64,000 nt of DNA from Anadara kagoshimensis (GCA_021292105.1 CM037864.1:9967898-10031897); one strand, 5' to 3'. Positions 47,943-61,731 are shown, counted from the first letter of the stretch. The notes: a model not told the origin generated them from the letters alone. Numbers and translations are program-made.

Positions 47943-48171
47943 TACGCCCTATGCGTAATTTCGTAATCACACTTATAATCACGGTTCCGGTGGTCTTAAT
48001 ATACAGGTGGTCTTTATAAAATGTTGTGTGCAATACCAGGTCGCCCTAAATATCAAATATTAATAAATCGAATGATATTAGGAATAACCGTATTTAAATA
48101 AAATTGAATTGCCCGCTTGATGATATATAAAAAAACTGCGGGCTAGAATTGCGGGCTAGCTTCACACCAGT
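47943..48171 (-). repeat. Foldback-like element, right outer tip
   Basis: Reverse complement of 27837-28063, ending ...GGGCTAGCTTCACACCAGT at 48171. Confidence 0.88.
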
Positions 48172-48180
48172 GAAATTAAT
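48172..48180. repeat. Target site duplication, right (GAAATTAAT)
   Basis: Exact match to 27828-27836. Confidence 0.9.
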
Positions 48181-51100
48181 GCATCTTTATACATAGTCCA
48201 CATGCCGACAAAACTTCAGACATATCCCATCTGGTCTTTAATATCTCTAGGTATCTGGATTAAACATAGCCATGGTATAAATTTTCTGGACAAATTCACT
48301 CAGCGGAAACTAAGTAACCATGTAAAGACCTTATCATAAAACCGTCCAGAGCGTGTAATTTATAAATTGTTAAATATATATTATTATAGCAATGTGTTTT
48401 TTCTTGATATAAAAGACCATCGGTGGTGTTAATTTGCCAGGTCAGAAAAAGTTTTGAGCAATTTTTCTGTCTGTGTTTATGCTTATCAAATGGTTAAAAA
48501 TTCCGGGTTTTTTTTTCAAAAAAGAACGTCTTCAAGGTAGTTACATGTACATTACCTCATGAATTTAACTAGGAAAAGTTTTATTTGGAACTAAATGTTT
48601 GGCATGTGTTTGACCAGAACCAAGGCGGCAAAGAGGTGACACGAAAAATCATTTTTATTTCACTTGCTAACATGAAAGTTATCGCGTACTTACGCCGAAT
48701 TGTTTTCGTGTCACGGGGCGCCGTAGTTTGTGTACATACATTTAAAATGAAACGATACGAGTGTGTGTGCAATTTTATGATTTGCCCCACCACAGCATTT
48801 AGTAAACCTAAACTCAACAGAACTCACAATGATCACGGAATCGACAGAATTGTTACGAGTTTCGTGAATGTTCTACATGTTTATACAAACATTATTTATG
48901 TATAGAGATGTAGAACATTACTATAATTATCTGGTTAAACTCTGTATCGACAGTTTCGAATTAGCCAATTAAAATACCGCCTACCGCGATAGATTTCTGA
49001 TGGTAGTGCAGTTTTATAATGCATCGTCAGTTCTGAGCATGTTTCGGCCTTCAAATACAAATGACAGGTGTTTAAATATTTCCCCCTGTACAAAATACTT
49101 AATTTTTCATTCGAAACATGTAATGTCAAAATGTCAAGGATAAACCATGTTCATTATTGCTGAAGTTGTTCGATATAGATTTTTTCAGTTTGAAGTGGAA
49201 TTGAAAGTTTTTGGAGTATGCAGACTTTTTGAAATACCATTTTGAGCAGATACATGTACGTGACATTGTACAACTTCCTAATAAAATGACGCCATTAGAA
49301 AAAATTGTAAATTTTTGTAAAATGTAAGGGGGTTTTAGTAATAATGAATATAGTTTAGTTGGCCGAGATGAACGAAGGATCGAGATTAGCTACAGATTTT
49401 GCACTAATCCATTAGTTGATTGTAAAAATGATTGACAGATCTGTTCGGTGTTTACTATAGTACATGATATGGCAATATCATTAGTGCCTGTCCCAATATC
49501 ATATTGCCAAGAAAGTAGGCATTGCTGACAAGATAATACCCGGTAGTAACTTTTTACAATTGCTCTGGATTTGCAAGCAAATGGTTTATTTGCTATTGCT
49601 TTCTGCATCTGTTCTGACGACAACATTAAGGTATTTTTAACATCAAATCTGTTCGCACCACTACGCAGTGATCTACAGTGATTGCATAATAAAATGCATA
49701 TGGTAAATTAATTAATTTCTTTGCGAAAGGCATGAAATCGAAATAAATTGGTATAGTCTGTATCTACTTGGCGTATTAAAGAGTTCAACATTAGATAACG
49801 CCTACCTCTCGGAACACCAAGTTGGGGTTGGCATTCCGACTGTATTTGCAGATTTTAATTCAACGCACGTGTCGTCTGAAATACCTATTAACCATGTTTT
49901 GTCAGAAACATTGCAGACGCACCTCTCTTATTTGAACGTCACGCATCGTTGGAAAATTTAAGCATAATTGCAAATTTTATGATAATAATAAAAACTATAA
50001 AAATAGAAACGTTTAAAAACAATTGAGATAGACTTGCAACGCAGATGTGGCGTAAACACTGGCATAAAACCACAAGCATTTCAAGGTTCAGCATGTTGTT
50101 TTATTTTTATATTTCACCAGGTGGGAGCATTTTATATAGAAGTTATGTTTTACTATAACAACGAAGACTGTTTTTAAAGCCACTAGGCCAAGGGTGCCAT
50201 AGGATACCGAGTTGCCATAATATACTGGCATAATGATGTTCTTCACAAAAAATAACATATGTAAGGAAATATAACTAGGTAAAGAAAAATGCACCGGAAA
50301 GCGTTTTGGGTTTCACAATATTTTGAACTTGTACTCGAATGTGAAAAATGTTGTAACACAAGGCGTGTGTTACTTTAGAATTTTATCACACATTGAGTTC
50401 TGAAGACAATTGTACGATATATTTCATTGGCAGTCATAATTTATAAACTTTTTGTTTTTATATGCAAAAGTTAGAATGAAAAATTGTGACCCGACGCCAA
50501 ATACTTGATACAATGATAACGGAAAACATTTGGTTCCCGACAGCACGTGTCATTTTACTAACAAAGGTTTATAAATGTAGTTTTTAAAGCTACTAAACCA
50601 AGACTGGCATAAGCTAACAGAGTTGCCATATGTTTTTTCTGATTTTAGATCAAAATATTATGTTCTCAATATGTATTTGTTGAAATATAGTCCATTTTCT
50701 CTTAGTTGCACAAAAATATGAAAAGTTGAAAGTAGCAATGGAAATAACTAGTGAATGAAAAATTTCATAAAGATTAAATGAAAAACAAATATAGATCTAC
50801 TATATCAAAAGTAGTCAATGTTCATGACACACTATGATATCGAATCTACTTATTATGATCTACATTTTGCCAAAGTGAAAAAGTCAAGTTCATGACACAC
50901 ATATCATATCGTATCTAGGATGAGACATTTTGATGCCACATTTTTAGGAAAAGTGCAAACCGGTGACCAGTAATCAACAACCAAATATAATGAATAAGGT
51001 GACAGGCAAACCTTTCGTCTATTGATAATACATTGAAGACGACCGCCCATAGAATAGGTAACAAGATTCTAATTTGAAATAGTGTGGGCTTAACTCTCTT

Positions 51101-51734
51101 TGTATCAAATGTTATTTTAAATGGGTTGAAGACAAAAATAACCTATATCATCTAAAAGATAAACAAAGCCACACCTAGCAAAAGAATTCGTACAATTATT
51201 CTTACTGATTTACAATGGTGGAAACTACTAGAAATGTTAACATACACAGGCACACATAAAACACATGTACACGTATGTATAAACATCATTACAATTCGGC
51301 ACGGACAGAGATAAAGTTGTTATTTTGAGTGAAGATACAAAAATACAAAATGTTACAATAGGCAAGATGATAACGGGAATAGGAATGTATTTTAATATAC
51401 TTTGTTTTATTGCTAGGGGGTTCCATGGTAACCAGGTAAAAGGTCAAACGGTATACTAGTATTCGAACCAAATAATGGATATGCATATTTGTAGATTATG
51501 GTGCTATATTCGGTACAAGATAATTATGCATTACAACACATAAAAACATAACAGAGGTAAGGGAACATTTTGGTGTGACTAAGGTTGTATGGAATCCAGG
51601 AAATTCCTACACAAAACCTGAAATTTCAGATGCTGATGGTATCTGTTATAGAACTTAAGGGATCTGGTTCTTGAAATCATGAAATCGTGTCATAATACAT
51701 TCTAAACACTGGTTTACATCCGTAGGTGAGGACT

Positions 51735-52168
51735 TGGCCCCAAGTTTCACAACCATTCTTTAATTAATTTCCTTAATTTCAATCAAGCAAATTTTGTTTT
51801 TTTAAAAAAGTTCTAATACATATTTTGACAAATAATTTAAGCTAGGAATCAAAAGTAAAAGCAAAAAATCAACAAAGAACTTGTAGTGGTTGAACTAATA
51901 CAGTAAAGACAATCGAAGACTTTTGACTACCCTACCATGACCGGGTTTCACAACCCTTAACTAAGATTTTCCTTAGCTTAAATTAAGCAAATTTTGGCAA
52001 GCTCTTTTTGAAATTGGAAATAAATATCTTTTTAAAAATTAAACACAGAAGTCATAAATTTATGGAATCTTTAAAATGACACTATTAACAAAATTATAAA
52101 AGTTTTATTTGACAGATTTTAGTTAAGGAAAATCTAAGTTAAAAAAATATTGTTAATATGGGGAACTG
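51735..52168. mobile_element. MITE-like inverted and duplicated segment
   Basis: AACTAAGATTTTCCTTAGCT near 51960 recurs inverted near 52120-52142 (TTAGTTAAGGAAAATCTAAG). A similar block, GTTTCACAACC plus TTTCCTTAATTT and AAGCAAATTTTG, precedes it at 51750. Superfamily not determined. Confidence 0.55.
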
Positions 52169-52407
52169 GTGTTATTTTTAGCATTTTTAATAAAAATGAT
52201 CTGTACGCATTACTTTTTACATAGTACATGACACTTGTACTGAGCGTCCATAGATTTGTGCAATCTGAAATGGTTACATATCTCATATTGTCTGTAAAAC
52301 ATCGAACCTTGATTTATCGGCCTTGCACTTTAGAAAGCAACCTTTGATATTTAGTATTACAAGGCCAAAGCCTGTATTAATGTTTTGGCACTTGTTGCAA
52401 CTGAGGT

Positions 52408-52469
52408 CAAAGTTCAAGGATCAAACTAAGTCAACAGAAACACGTTTGTCATACAGACCAATTAACATC

Positions 52470-52522
<53 letters not shown>

Positions 52523-52620
52523 AGAAGCAAATATACCTCAAAACCCTATGAGAGATACCAAATAAATTCTCAAACTCTTATGAGATAGAGAGAGAAAGAG
52601 AATAAACCTCAAACCAATAC

Positions 52621-52658
<38 letters not shown>

Positions 52659-52846
52659 CTGACCAGATGAACTCATTCCTTTTGAGAGATACAAAGAGAA
52701 AGAGGGAGAAATATCAAACCCTATGACAGACGGAGAAAGAGAGGTAGAGAGAACAAATTTGTGAACATCAAGACCCAACCGAGGTCAAAGCAAGGATCAA
52801 ATTAAGTCAACAAAAATACTTTTGTCATACAGGCCAATTAAACATC

Positions 52847-52880
<34 letters not shown>

Positions 52881-52910
52881 GAGAGAGAGAGAGAGAGAGA
52901 GTGTGTGTGT
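52408..52910 (+). repeat. Triplicated (GA)n microsatellite cluster
   Basis: GA tracts at 52474-52523, 52623-52657 and 52850-52910 (the last ending in GT repeats). The first and third are each preceded by the same ~65-base leader (GGATCAAACTAAGTCAACAG, TTTGTCATACAG, CCAATTAA), so the locus grew by segmental duplication. Confidence 0.88.
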
Positions 52911-53667
52911 TTATTTAAATATAACATAAGTATATCATGGTACTGTCATAGTACTACCAATGCCACATGTGGGGAGATATCATAACCACGTGCTGTGGTA
53001 TTCTGATAAGTATTTTGATACACGTGGTATTGGATCATTATCAATTATAATCAACTAAGTCCTGTCTGTAAACAAGATACATTGGAATCACATAAACAAA
53101 ACTAAAGGGTCATGTACTCTACTTTTTTTCTTAAACAATATAAAAAGAGACTTTCATGAAAAAGTTTAGCTGGATACCCAACCATAGATCAAACATACCA
53201 AGACCATGAAGACTTGAGTTTAAACTTACGAAAACGGTTTTTTGGTCAGTACTCGGTCAACTGAAACTAGTATTAATACGAGTTACTCTTTAAATTGACT
53301 GGTAACTCATTTATATAGGATAGTGATGTACTCCAAGTCGCATATTGCTGCTAAAAACGCCAAAAAAAGCTCTGGAACTCCTATATTACAATTAGTTTCA
53401 GCTGACCTCACCGCCCTGGTGGAAATTCAGGTGTTTAGCTAAGTTTTTTTTTTACTTCTGGGGTTGCGATTTCAACATAGACAGGTATGTTTGTGTTTGA
53501 ATTTCAGCTATGGCGCTTTCGAACCTGGTCACTGGTAATGTTTGGTGCGTGGAGGGAAATCTGGCTGTTTTATGTAAAAAAAAAATGCTGAATATTTCAA
53601 GTACCTGGCAAAATGAAAAAATCAGATAAAACCGATAATTATCAGCATTTGATTATCATTTTCATTA

Positions 53668-53806
53668 AACACAAATATACAGGATCATGTCCAAACCACA
53701 AAAATCCTTAAAAACCTCAAAACTTCGAAAACTTGCAAATTAAGTTAAGCATGCTAACTTTTACCAGGAAAGTGAGGCCGGGTGTTCTGGAAGGATGAGC
53801 ATATAC
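53668..53806 (+). repeat. Dispersed repeat family R1, copy 4
   Basis: GGATCATGTCCAAACCACAA to GAGGCCGGGTGTTCTGGAAG. A partial inverted copy is at 53453-53525. Confidence 0.68.
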
Positions 53807-53870
53807 TAATTTTGATCCAGCAAACATTGTCCAGATCCTGCTATTGCAATAACTACGACCAAACAAAGAC

Positions 53871-54006
53871 CAGGGTTAATTAGAAGGTCATTAGATGTTT
53901 GTTAACATTACAAACGGACTGTACCATCAGTTCTGACAGGGGTTAATAAGAAGCTCACTAGATATATGTTAACATTACAAACGGACTGTAACATCATATC
54001 TGACAG
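53871..54006 (+). repeat. 69-base tandem duplication
   Basis: GTTAACATTACAAACGGACT with GGGTTAAT and TCTGACAG occurs twice in direct order. Confidence 0.88.
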
Positions 54007-57000
54007 TTTCTGACAGGTAGCTCGTAACTATAACCGATCTCTCACGTGCCTTACTTGACCTTGTAGAGTGTATAAGTACTTACATGAGCGCACTAGTGTA
54101 CTTATCTGCCCATTAATCTGATGAAGAACTCAGCAGAGTTTGTTTTAGTGTGGGTGGCTTGTAATTGATAACGTTAGTCTGATTATGTTTCAAAAATCTG
54201 AAACTGATGTAGCAATTAATTCGTTAATGTTGGATTTGTTAATCTCAGACACGAAGATATTGATCTCGGACCAGTACTCTGTATCCAGGTGATTACTGCC
54301 ATATTTATTTTATTTAGATTTCAGTCAAAATAAAATTAAAATGACTCTTAAACTTTTTAAGGCCAAATATTCTATTGATGTTGGTGATTTACTGGTTAAT
54401 GTATAAATTCATGATCAGCTCCCGTACATCTTTAGAATATCAGTTCCGATTTGTAGTTTATATATTCATTTAAGGTCTAATCTATGTTTGATGGTAAGTT
54501 TAGCACCTAGCTAACTTCCCTAGCCTGTGGAAGTTCACGTGTTTCATTTAATTTCCCAATCTTCAAAAATGTACTGACATGGACCGGTAGGATAATCGGG
54601 GTTGATTATATGACCCTTTAAATGTCAATCTGAGACCCCTTGATAATATTTTTATGAACATTTAAATTTAAGCAGTTTGACCAAAGGATCTTACTTTGGG
54701 ATGTTAAATTAATATATGTTGTTTATGTCCCTTCATTTCTGTGTATGTTTTATGGTAAATAATGGTGTTCTAGAAACTCTGTTCATGTACTTCCGGTTTC
54801 AAGAAAGCCATATTTGACAACTTCCGGTTTTCATTAACTGGTTTCATAACCTCATGTTATTAAACATAACTATTGTAATATAGAAAGTTTGTATTACGTA
54901 ATATTCTTAATAGTGAGAAAAAGGATTGTCGAAAGGGTTTGAAACCGAAATGGGGTTTTTGAGTTGAGACCAGTGGTGTTACTCGGTTGTCTATGTGTAT
55001 GTTGCCTATCAAAATCTAACTAAAAATGACAACTAGTAATGAGAACGAAAAGAATAAACCATGGAATGAGGGAAATTTCCTAAAAATCTCTTAAAGAATA
55101 ACGCGGTGGTGTTAAAAGTAAAGAAATGTCATGTCAAAAGTCTATGGAAAAGATCATAACAAGGGGCCAATAAAGAAACTATCAAGCATGCATTGGGGTC
55201 CAGGGTTGGAATAGGGGCCTACTCAATATTTCCGGGTTCAAATATAAGCTGAAATCTGCTTCAATATTACATGCGTCTACCTATAGTTATCAAATGTTGT
55301 AAAGGAAGATGGTAATGTGTTATGAAAATATTGGAAATGTGGGTTTTACATAAATGTCACTGTAGAACATAATATTATGTAATGTTGCAGGTTGTAGAAG
55401 AAATGGATATTATGACTGTACTGCCGGTGAATCATTCATATGACATTTGATTTCCATAAAAGTAAAGCCATATTGGCCATGTCTTAATCAACAGGTTGAT
55501 CAATTAACATACAAGAAAGTAACTTCATTCCAAAAAACCCACATAACTTTCTATGGTATATCTGATTTTGAGTTTCAATTCAAACATGTTATTTATTTTA
55601 AGTTACAATTTAATTTATTTTAAACAATCCAAGGAAAATTAAAATAAAATAAAATATGTAAGACAAATTGTTATGATTACTTTATCTTATACAAGCAACT
55701 GTGTTTGTTGATTTAAATTAAATTTTATCAAACCTGATTCTAATCAAATCAAATAGGTCAAAAATGGCGACTGAGGTCACGTCAATTAATCTTGTTATGA
55801 AGAGTAAAAAAAATTAAAAAATGTTGAAACAAGCTCTGAAAATAAATGGTTTTACAAAATTGTCAATGAAATGATACAATTTGATATATCTTCAATTATC
55901 TGAAGAACGAAACTTTTTTCAAAAGATTTGTTTACCCGGTGTACCTTTACTTCCGATAGCAGACGACCGAACCATTTCCTGTTATTGCAATACATTAACT
56001 ATGGACAGGGCAGTGGGTATAAAGTAGAAAATATGAAATTCATAAATGAAATATGTCATATCTTGAGGGAAAATGTAATGAAAATTAAAGTTGTAGTAAA
56101 CTTACCTATCTACGAAGAATCTAATATCCCATAGGTTGAAAGGAACCCAGTTCTAATCAAAACTCGAAGTCGGCGAGAGGTTTAAACCTGACTGTCAGCC
56201 ATGAGGCTATACAGAGTAGGAGATATTACAAATATGTAAAAAATCCGGGCCGTCTTAGAGAAACCCAATATCTGCTAAACCCTAGCCATATATGTAAACA
56301 CTTGTGCCAAGAAGAGGCTAATACTGCACACACTCTCGGGGGATGGCACTTTCCATATACAGATTCCCCCACAACCAATAGTTAGAGTATTTGATTGTCT
56401 TGTGAGATGTAAAGGATGTCAGTAATAGTAGATAGTATCTATAGTTGATTACTATAACTGCACGCCAGACTGTGTTTACGTTTTTTACTTCCCTCTACAC
56501 GTGCATCACATACATGTTGGATGTTACTATCTTGTTATACATATAATGATCTTTACTCTTTCTTCTGTGTTTTTCTGATTTATTATTGTGAGCAGTTAAA
56601 ACGGATATTATAAAGGAGTTTTGTATATAATAATTGTATTGCGTTTTGGTTATCATTTTTAGTATGAAAAGCAAAAATATCTTTTTTGTGTACCACATGG
56701 CATCATTTCGTTTGTTTAACTGCCAAACCGAAATAGATTACTAGTCAATCATAATATCAACTTCCGCCTAAGGGAGCTAATGTCAAGGTCGTTTGTTTGA
56801 AGTCATGCATGTCTTGACACGAAGTTCTTTGTCAGTTATTGCAATGGCTTAAAATCTGTTTAAGTCAACTCCAGGGATGATGCAGTTTGCCATTTTTCGC
56901 GGCTAACTAACTTCTCTTATTGACATCTATATCACATTATAGTGTTTGTAACAATAAGCAACCAACTGTTGTTGAGGTTAAAAGTTTGTCTTATAAAATC

Positions 57001-59219
57001 ACACTGGATTTTTTTGGGAAAACTAAAATATGTCCATATACTTTGCTCCTGTTTCATCAAGACATGAAGCCATTCAAATGTTACCAGAACATATTAAAAC
57101 TCTCGATCACAGTCGATGGCACGATCACAGTCGATAGCATGTTAGAACTCCGGCTAGTACTGTTGAAATGTATTTACTACATACATTTGTGTACTTGTCA
57201 TATGCTACGTCATAGTTACCGTATTATACATGTTGTGACGTCATCAATAAAACACTTCTTGTTAGTCAGCCATACTGAGTTGGTGTTGTGTTCATGACAA
57301 TTGTGACATGTGCTAGGTCAAGTTCGAACAACAGTCATGTGGGTAAAAAGTAGGTCACTAAGCAAATCGTAGAAAAACATTGGAAACATTCACGAGGTCA
57401 CAATTTCGACATTCAAGTCGTTATCAAATGGTACAAATGGTGGGTGCTGATGTTAGGGTTATATTTCACATCCCAATTATGTTCACGCTTTTTAAAAATT
57501 CACGAAGCCCAAAATTTCTATTTCTTGTTACAAAAATAGATTTTTAAAAATACGCAAGGTTTCCTAGAATTATAAGGAAAAGCCAAGCTACAACAGTTGC
57601 TTGCCATTTATAAGACACACTTGTTTTGCAAAAAAGCAATAAAAAATAAAATATAGCATATAAAAAAACCAAAAGTATATATTTAAAAACTGTTTGAATT
57701 CAGAAGTGGAGATTTTTAAACAAATCAAATCTCTTTCCTGTAATTGACAAAAAGGATATTTGTCCGAAAGTACGATGAATATCTAAGCTCGTCATGAAAC
57801 AAACGGAATTAGCGATTTTAGGTTAAAAGAAAGGAGTGGTAAAAAACTGTTATAAATGACATTACGTAATTTTTTTTATGTGATCCACGTCGACGATTGT
57901 TCTCCTGTGCCATATTAAAAAGAATATTTTTATATTCAGGTACAAAAATCTAAATTTTTAGACGAGAATATTGCCAAGAACATGCTATCCAAGTGCATGT
58001 CTATAAATTATTTGATCACTGGTGAAATCTATCAAGATGATCTTGCACCTCTTTCAGGAATTTCACATAAACAAAACAACCACTTGCAGAGATTCCTCAA
58101 AGTCTATTAAGTAGTTTAGTTTGATGCCCTATGTCTTATAAATATTTTCATTATGCCCTTTCTCGCTGTTTAGGTATTTTAATGGTTTAGGAATCGCTAT
58201 ATCTGTAACAGCATTTAAGAGAATTGACACCGGGGGTGAGATAGGGTGGCATTAACTTTTTCAGTGTTTTCTTTATTTGTAGATGCCTGTCAAGTTTATA
58301 ACTTTGAAGTACGGAATGATTTCTACATGAACTCTCTAAGTTTTGTATTTAATAAAATTCTATGTTTTTGTACCTTTTTTGCCTGCCTGACGTATATAGT
58401 TTCAGCAGATCATGCAGGCCTTTGAATTTTTTGAAGATGTATGCCTTCAGGTGTATGGGGTGGGATTGGGGAGTAGTATTACTTTTGCAACATATATTGT
58501 AATATTGAGCAGTGTTCTTAACTTTTGATTTAAAATTCGGTTAATTGTTAGATTCTTTTAAAAATCTTATTTTGAGGATTGATTTTTACGATGTGTTTTT
58601 GCTTCCAAAAAGTGTATCGAGATTCAGTGTCAATTCGGTCTCATTCGGGATGTTCTAAAAATTTGTTAGTCTGCGCATCGAAGGTTTTCTCCAGGTATTC
58701 GTGTTTCTGTCACCATCCTAGAACCGACTACCTCAACATATGTGAAAGAACCATGATTGGGCGTAATATTCCATTCCAATTAAGATACCATTTTCTTATT
58801 CTTATTATGCATTGATAGTAAATGTTTTCTGTATGCGGCGGAATGTAGCCTTTTTGCCGCATTAAAGCGTTCTCTATATGCGTTGAAATTCCCCACATAG
58901 ACGTGTTGGAACACGTTTATGCGGCAACACCGCTATGTGGCGTAACAATGAATGTAGTTTTGGAGAAGTGTGCTCCCAGCTTCTCTGACTATTCTTAAGT
59001 TCAGTTTCTACTTTCTATTTTTACGTTCCTTTTGGTATTTACTTCGATATCTTTGCAGTTAGAGCAACAACTGGCTCATGAATACCGCCGAATCTATATA
59101 ACATTATCATTAATTTTGAATGATCACACGCGATGAAATTAAATGTACGTTTAGTTTCAAACAATACAGCAATGTCATTACAAAATGTAAACACGTAATT
59201 ACTATTAAATTACATATAT

Positions 59220-59640
59220 TACCAGTTTTAATTTAAAAGCACAAGATGGTCATCCCAAATACAATCCTTCATCAGCGAATTGTGAAATCAATTTTTTCAA
59301 GATGTTGAAAAGATACCCAAAGGACCAAAATATATTTTACCAACATAAGCTAATGAAATACTTTGCATCAGGGAGTATACCCGAGTCAGGAATATTAAAT
59401 TTTAACTACCAGCAAATTTAGACAATCGTACGAAAGCTTGTTCGTGCCACGTGCACTTTACAATCGTATATTTCTGAAAATAATACACAATTTTTGCCTA
59501 CTGAGTTATATTCTAGGGAAAACATCCACCAGCAAAGATACCGACTCAGTGGTTTAAACTACATATAATACCAGTTTTCATTTTAAAGCACTAGACAGCC
59601 GTTCCGGAATACAATCCTTCATCAGGAGTATTTAGAATAT
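59220..59640 (+). repeat. Dispersed repeat family R3, copy 2
   Basis: Same blocks as 17280-17625. The CACTAGACAGCCGTTCCGGA block is at 59590 and a diverged version at 59242. Confidence 0.7.
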
Positions 59641-60279
59641 TAGTTGAACATTATATTAAATCTGTCTTAAGCTTTTAACAATACCACGAATGTTATAGGT
59701 CAGTGCAACATGTAAACACTCCATTAATCTCGGAATTTGATATGGTTTGTTTCATGGTAAATTGACCTTAGTATCTGACGTTTTATTTAAGAAATAGAAT
59801 TGAACTATCTGTTTTATTCAGAAAAGAGAAAAAAATGGGTTAAAGTAAAGATAAAAGATTACGTAGAGAATTTATATAAGAAGGTTCCGTTGATTAACAA
59901 GATCCAAAACTTCTCATTGATCGTCATTACAATACTACACTATAAATGTTGATAAGAATAATGTCTCTGTATCCAAAATTACCCTGCGTATAGTTTCATG
60001 ATGAATCGTATTCCGAAACGGCCGTCTACACTGTGGTACAGCGTACACGGGATATTAAAGCATAAGTGAGCAAAACAGCCAGTGTAAACAACACCAGCGT
60101 GAGTCGAAAGCCGATTTTTGACTTATCTGTTCATTTTAACATGTGATTGTATTGGGGCATCAATCGGACACATAAACGTTTCTATTGAAATAGTTAACTG
60201 CATCTGATACACTGTTTAAACTTTGAAACAAATTGATAAAGCGCAAGTGCTCACCTGTGATTTTGCCGTCGCCGGGAGT

Positions 60280-60412
60280 TTCTGTTCAATATTTCAATTT
60301 TCACTTCTTAATTAAAAATTCTGAAGCGTACAATTCCTCTAGGATGTTAAGAACTACATGTCGACCAAATTTCAGCTCAATGTATTGCGAAATAAAGGAG
60401 CAGGAGACGTTG
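60280..60412 (+). repeat. Long inverted repeat, left arm
   Basis: Matches 63868-64000 in reverse over 133 bases with three mismatches and no gaps by eye. Starts TTCTGTTCAATATTTCAATT and ends GCAGGAGACGTTG. Just inside, GTGTACTGGGAATTG-type motifs recur on both sides. Confidence 0.92.
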
Positions 60413-60824
60413 AAAGATCGACGTGGTGTACTGGGAATTGATTCTCATCATTGTTTTAGTGTACTGGGAATTGCAAAATTACGGTTACCGGGAATCGTGT
60501 ATAACATTATTTTCAAGTCCCAATTTTTAAAGAAATCGGGGATTGCGAATGTATGATACAGTTTGTATGCATGGTGCATACAATAATAAATAAGTTTCAC
60601 GGTGCAAGTTAATATTAGGTGTTCATAGAAAAGGCTCTAACCTTGATTTCAAAATTGAATTAGGTAGATTGCCAATATTAAGAGACATAAAGTGATTCAA
60701 TAGTTTCATAAAAATGTTTAACACTTAAGGATATCCAAACTAATATGGTATCCACACTAGGAAAATATGACCTTCAAATTTAAAAGTAAAAATGTGGGTT
60801 GTGGGATTTAAACGCAACAGAAAG

Positions 60825-61376
60825 GCCCTTGTTCTAGAAGGTCTGTCATTGATGCAACCCCAGAAAAGGTCAATAAAGTTTATGATATTGTTACGACTGA
60901 CAAGCGAGTTACAGAATGGTATGTAGCTAGTTGGCATTTCACAGGAAATACATGTATTACATTTAATTCTGACAGAAAATCTTGCAATGAGAAATGCTTT
61001 CAGTTGGGTACCAACTTACCAAGGCATCTGACAATTGGTCAGAAGCACATCAAGTGCACTTTGTTGTGTGCTTTTTTCAGAGATCAGTTACTGTGGATGA
61101 AACGTGGGTTCATCATTTAAGCCAAGTTTACACTTGATCACCCTGAAAAAAGACCAATACTGTTACATCAGCTGGATAGGGTATGACCTCGGCTTCCAGT
61201 GATGCTGATCATAATCTGGTGGTAGGTTATCTCCAAAGGGGACAAACAATCAATGACACATACTATTCATCACTTATGATGCAGTTACGGAAAATTATTA
61301 AATTCAAGAAATGGGAAAGCTCAGTAAAGATGTGCTGTTCCACCAAAAGTAGCCTATTTAAATCAGACAAATCTTA
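60825..61376 (+). pseudogene. Mariner transposase fossil 1
   Basis: DDE transposase remnants: D-A-T-P-E-K-V-N-K-V-Y-D-I-V (about 60850-60890), L-A-M-R-N-A-F-S-W-V-P (60980-61015), then V-T-V-D-E-T-W-V-H-H carrying the first catalytic Asp (61088-61118), and after an internal loss Y-L-Q-R-G-Q-T-I-N-D-T-Y-Y (61219-61262). Pieces lie in different frames and the D,D(34)D core is incomplete. Inactive mariner copy, plus strand. No terminal repeats identified. Confidence 0.82.
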
Positions 61377-61731
61377 AGAAAAGTTAGTGAAACTGCAGCC
61401 AGTTGGTGCTTGGTATATGTGTAATACCTTATTTTATTCATTATTATTAGAACTTGTTCTTGTCTATATAATGATTAAAAATTGCCGATTCAAGGTAAAA
61501 TATATCACGTTTTAAACAGCATCACTTATGAGTGGCCGGAATTGTGCACCGTTATCAGTATGTAGGTTGCATTTACATAGAACATACTGGCTTCAATACA
61601 CAAGCTGTTCTTATTTAGAGGTGGTCTTTACGTTAATGTCACTAGACTCAAAAAGACAATATAGCATTATAAAACATTTATGTAGAATGTGTAGAGTTTT
61701 TTATATCTCATTTTACGAGGGACCATCCTAT

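Larger units (their letters stand above)
27837..48171. mobile_element. Giant Foldback-like DNA transposon (~20.3 kb)
   Basis: The outer ends are perfect reverse complements for over 30 bases (left ACTGGTGTGAAGCTAGCCCG), bounded by a 9-base duplication GAAATTAAT. Each arm is an outer ~230-base tip followed by an array of the same 184-base unit pointing inward; the arrays are ~7.9 kb and ~3.6 kb and in opposite orientation. Long inverted ends built of tandem repeats plus 9-base target duplications are the hallmark of Drosophila Foldback/NOF and related MULE-type elements. No transposase is recognisable in the 8.4-kb centre, so this looks non-autonomous, unless the gene is heavily spliced or decayed. 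The perfect duplication suggests a fairly recent insertion. Confidence 0.85.
48181..60279. other. AT-rich intergenic or intronic region, no recognised gene
   Basis: Open frames of 60-125 codons occur (for example 48585-48905 and 56920-57297, plus) but none has a domain, codon pattern or neighbouring splice signals I can support. Repeats are listed separately. Also seen: a related pair TTTTTAAAGCCACTAGGCCA (about 50171) and TTTTTAAAGCTACTAAACCA (about 50582), and an inverted GTGACACGAAAA pair at about 48637 and 48702. Confidence 0.6.

Noticed and set aside
48585-48905. 106-codon open frame, plus strand
   Set aside because: No domain or splice context; the inverted GTGACACGAAAA motif inside it suggests repeat DNA.
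56920-57297. 125-codon open frame, plus strand
   Set aside because: No recognisable domain; its start is not an ATG, and its composition is like the surrounding non-coding DNA.
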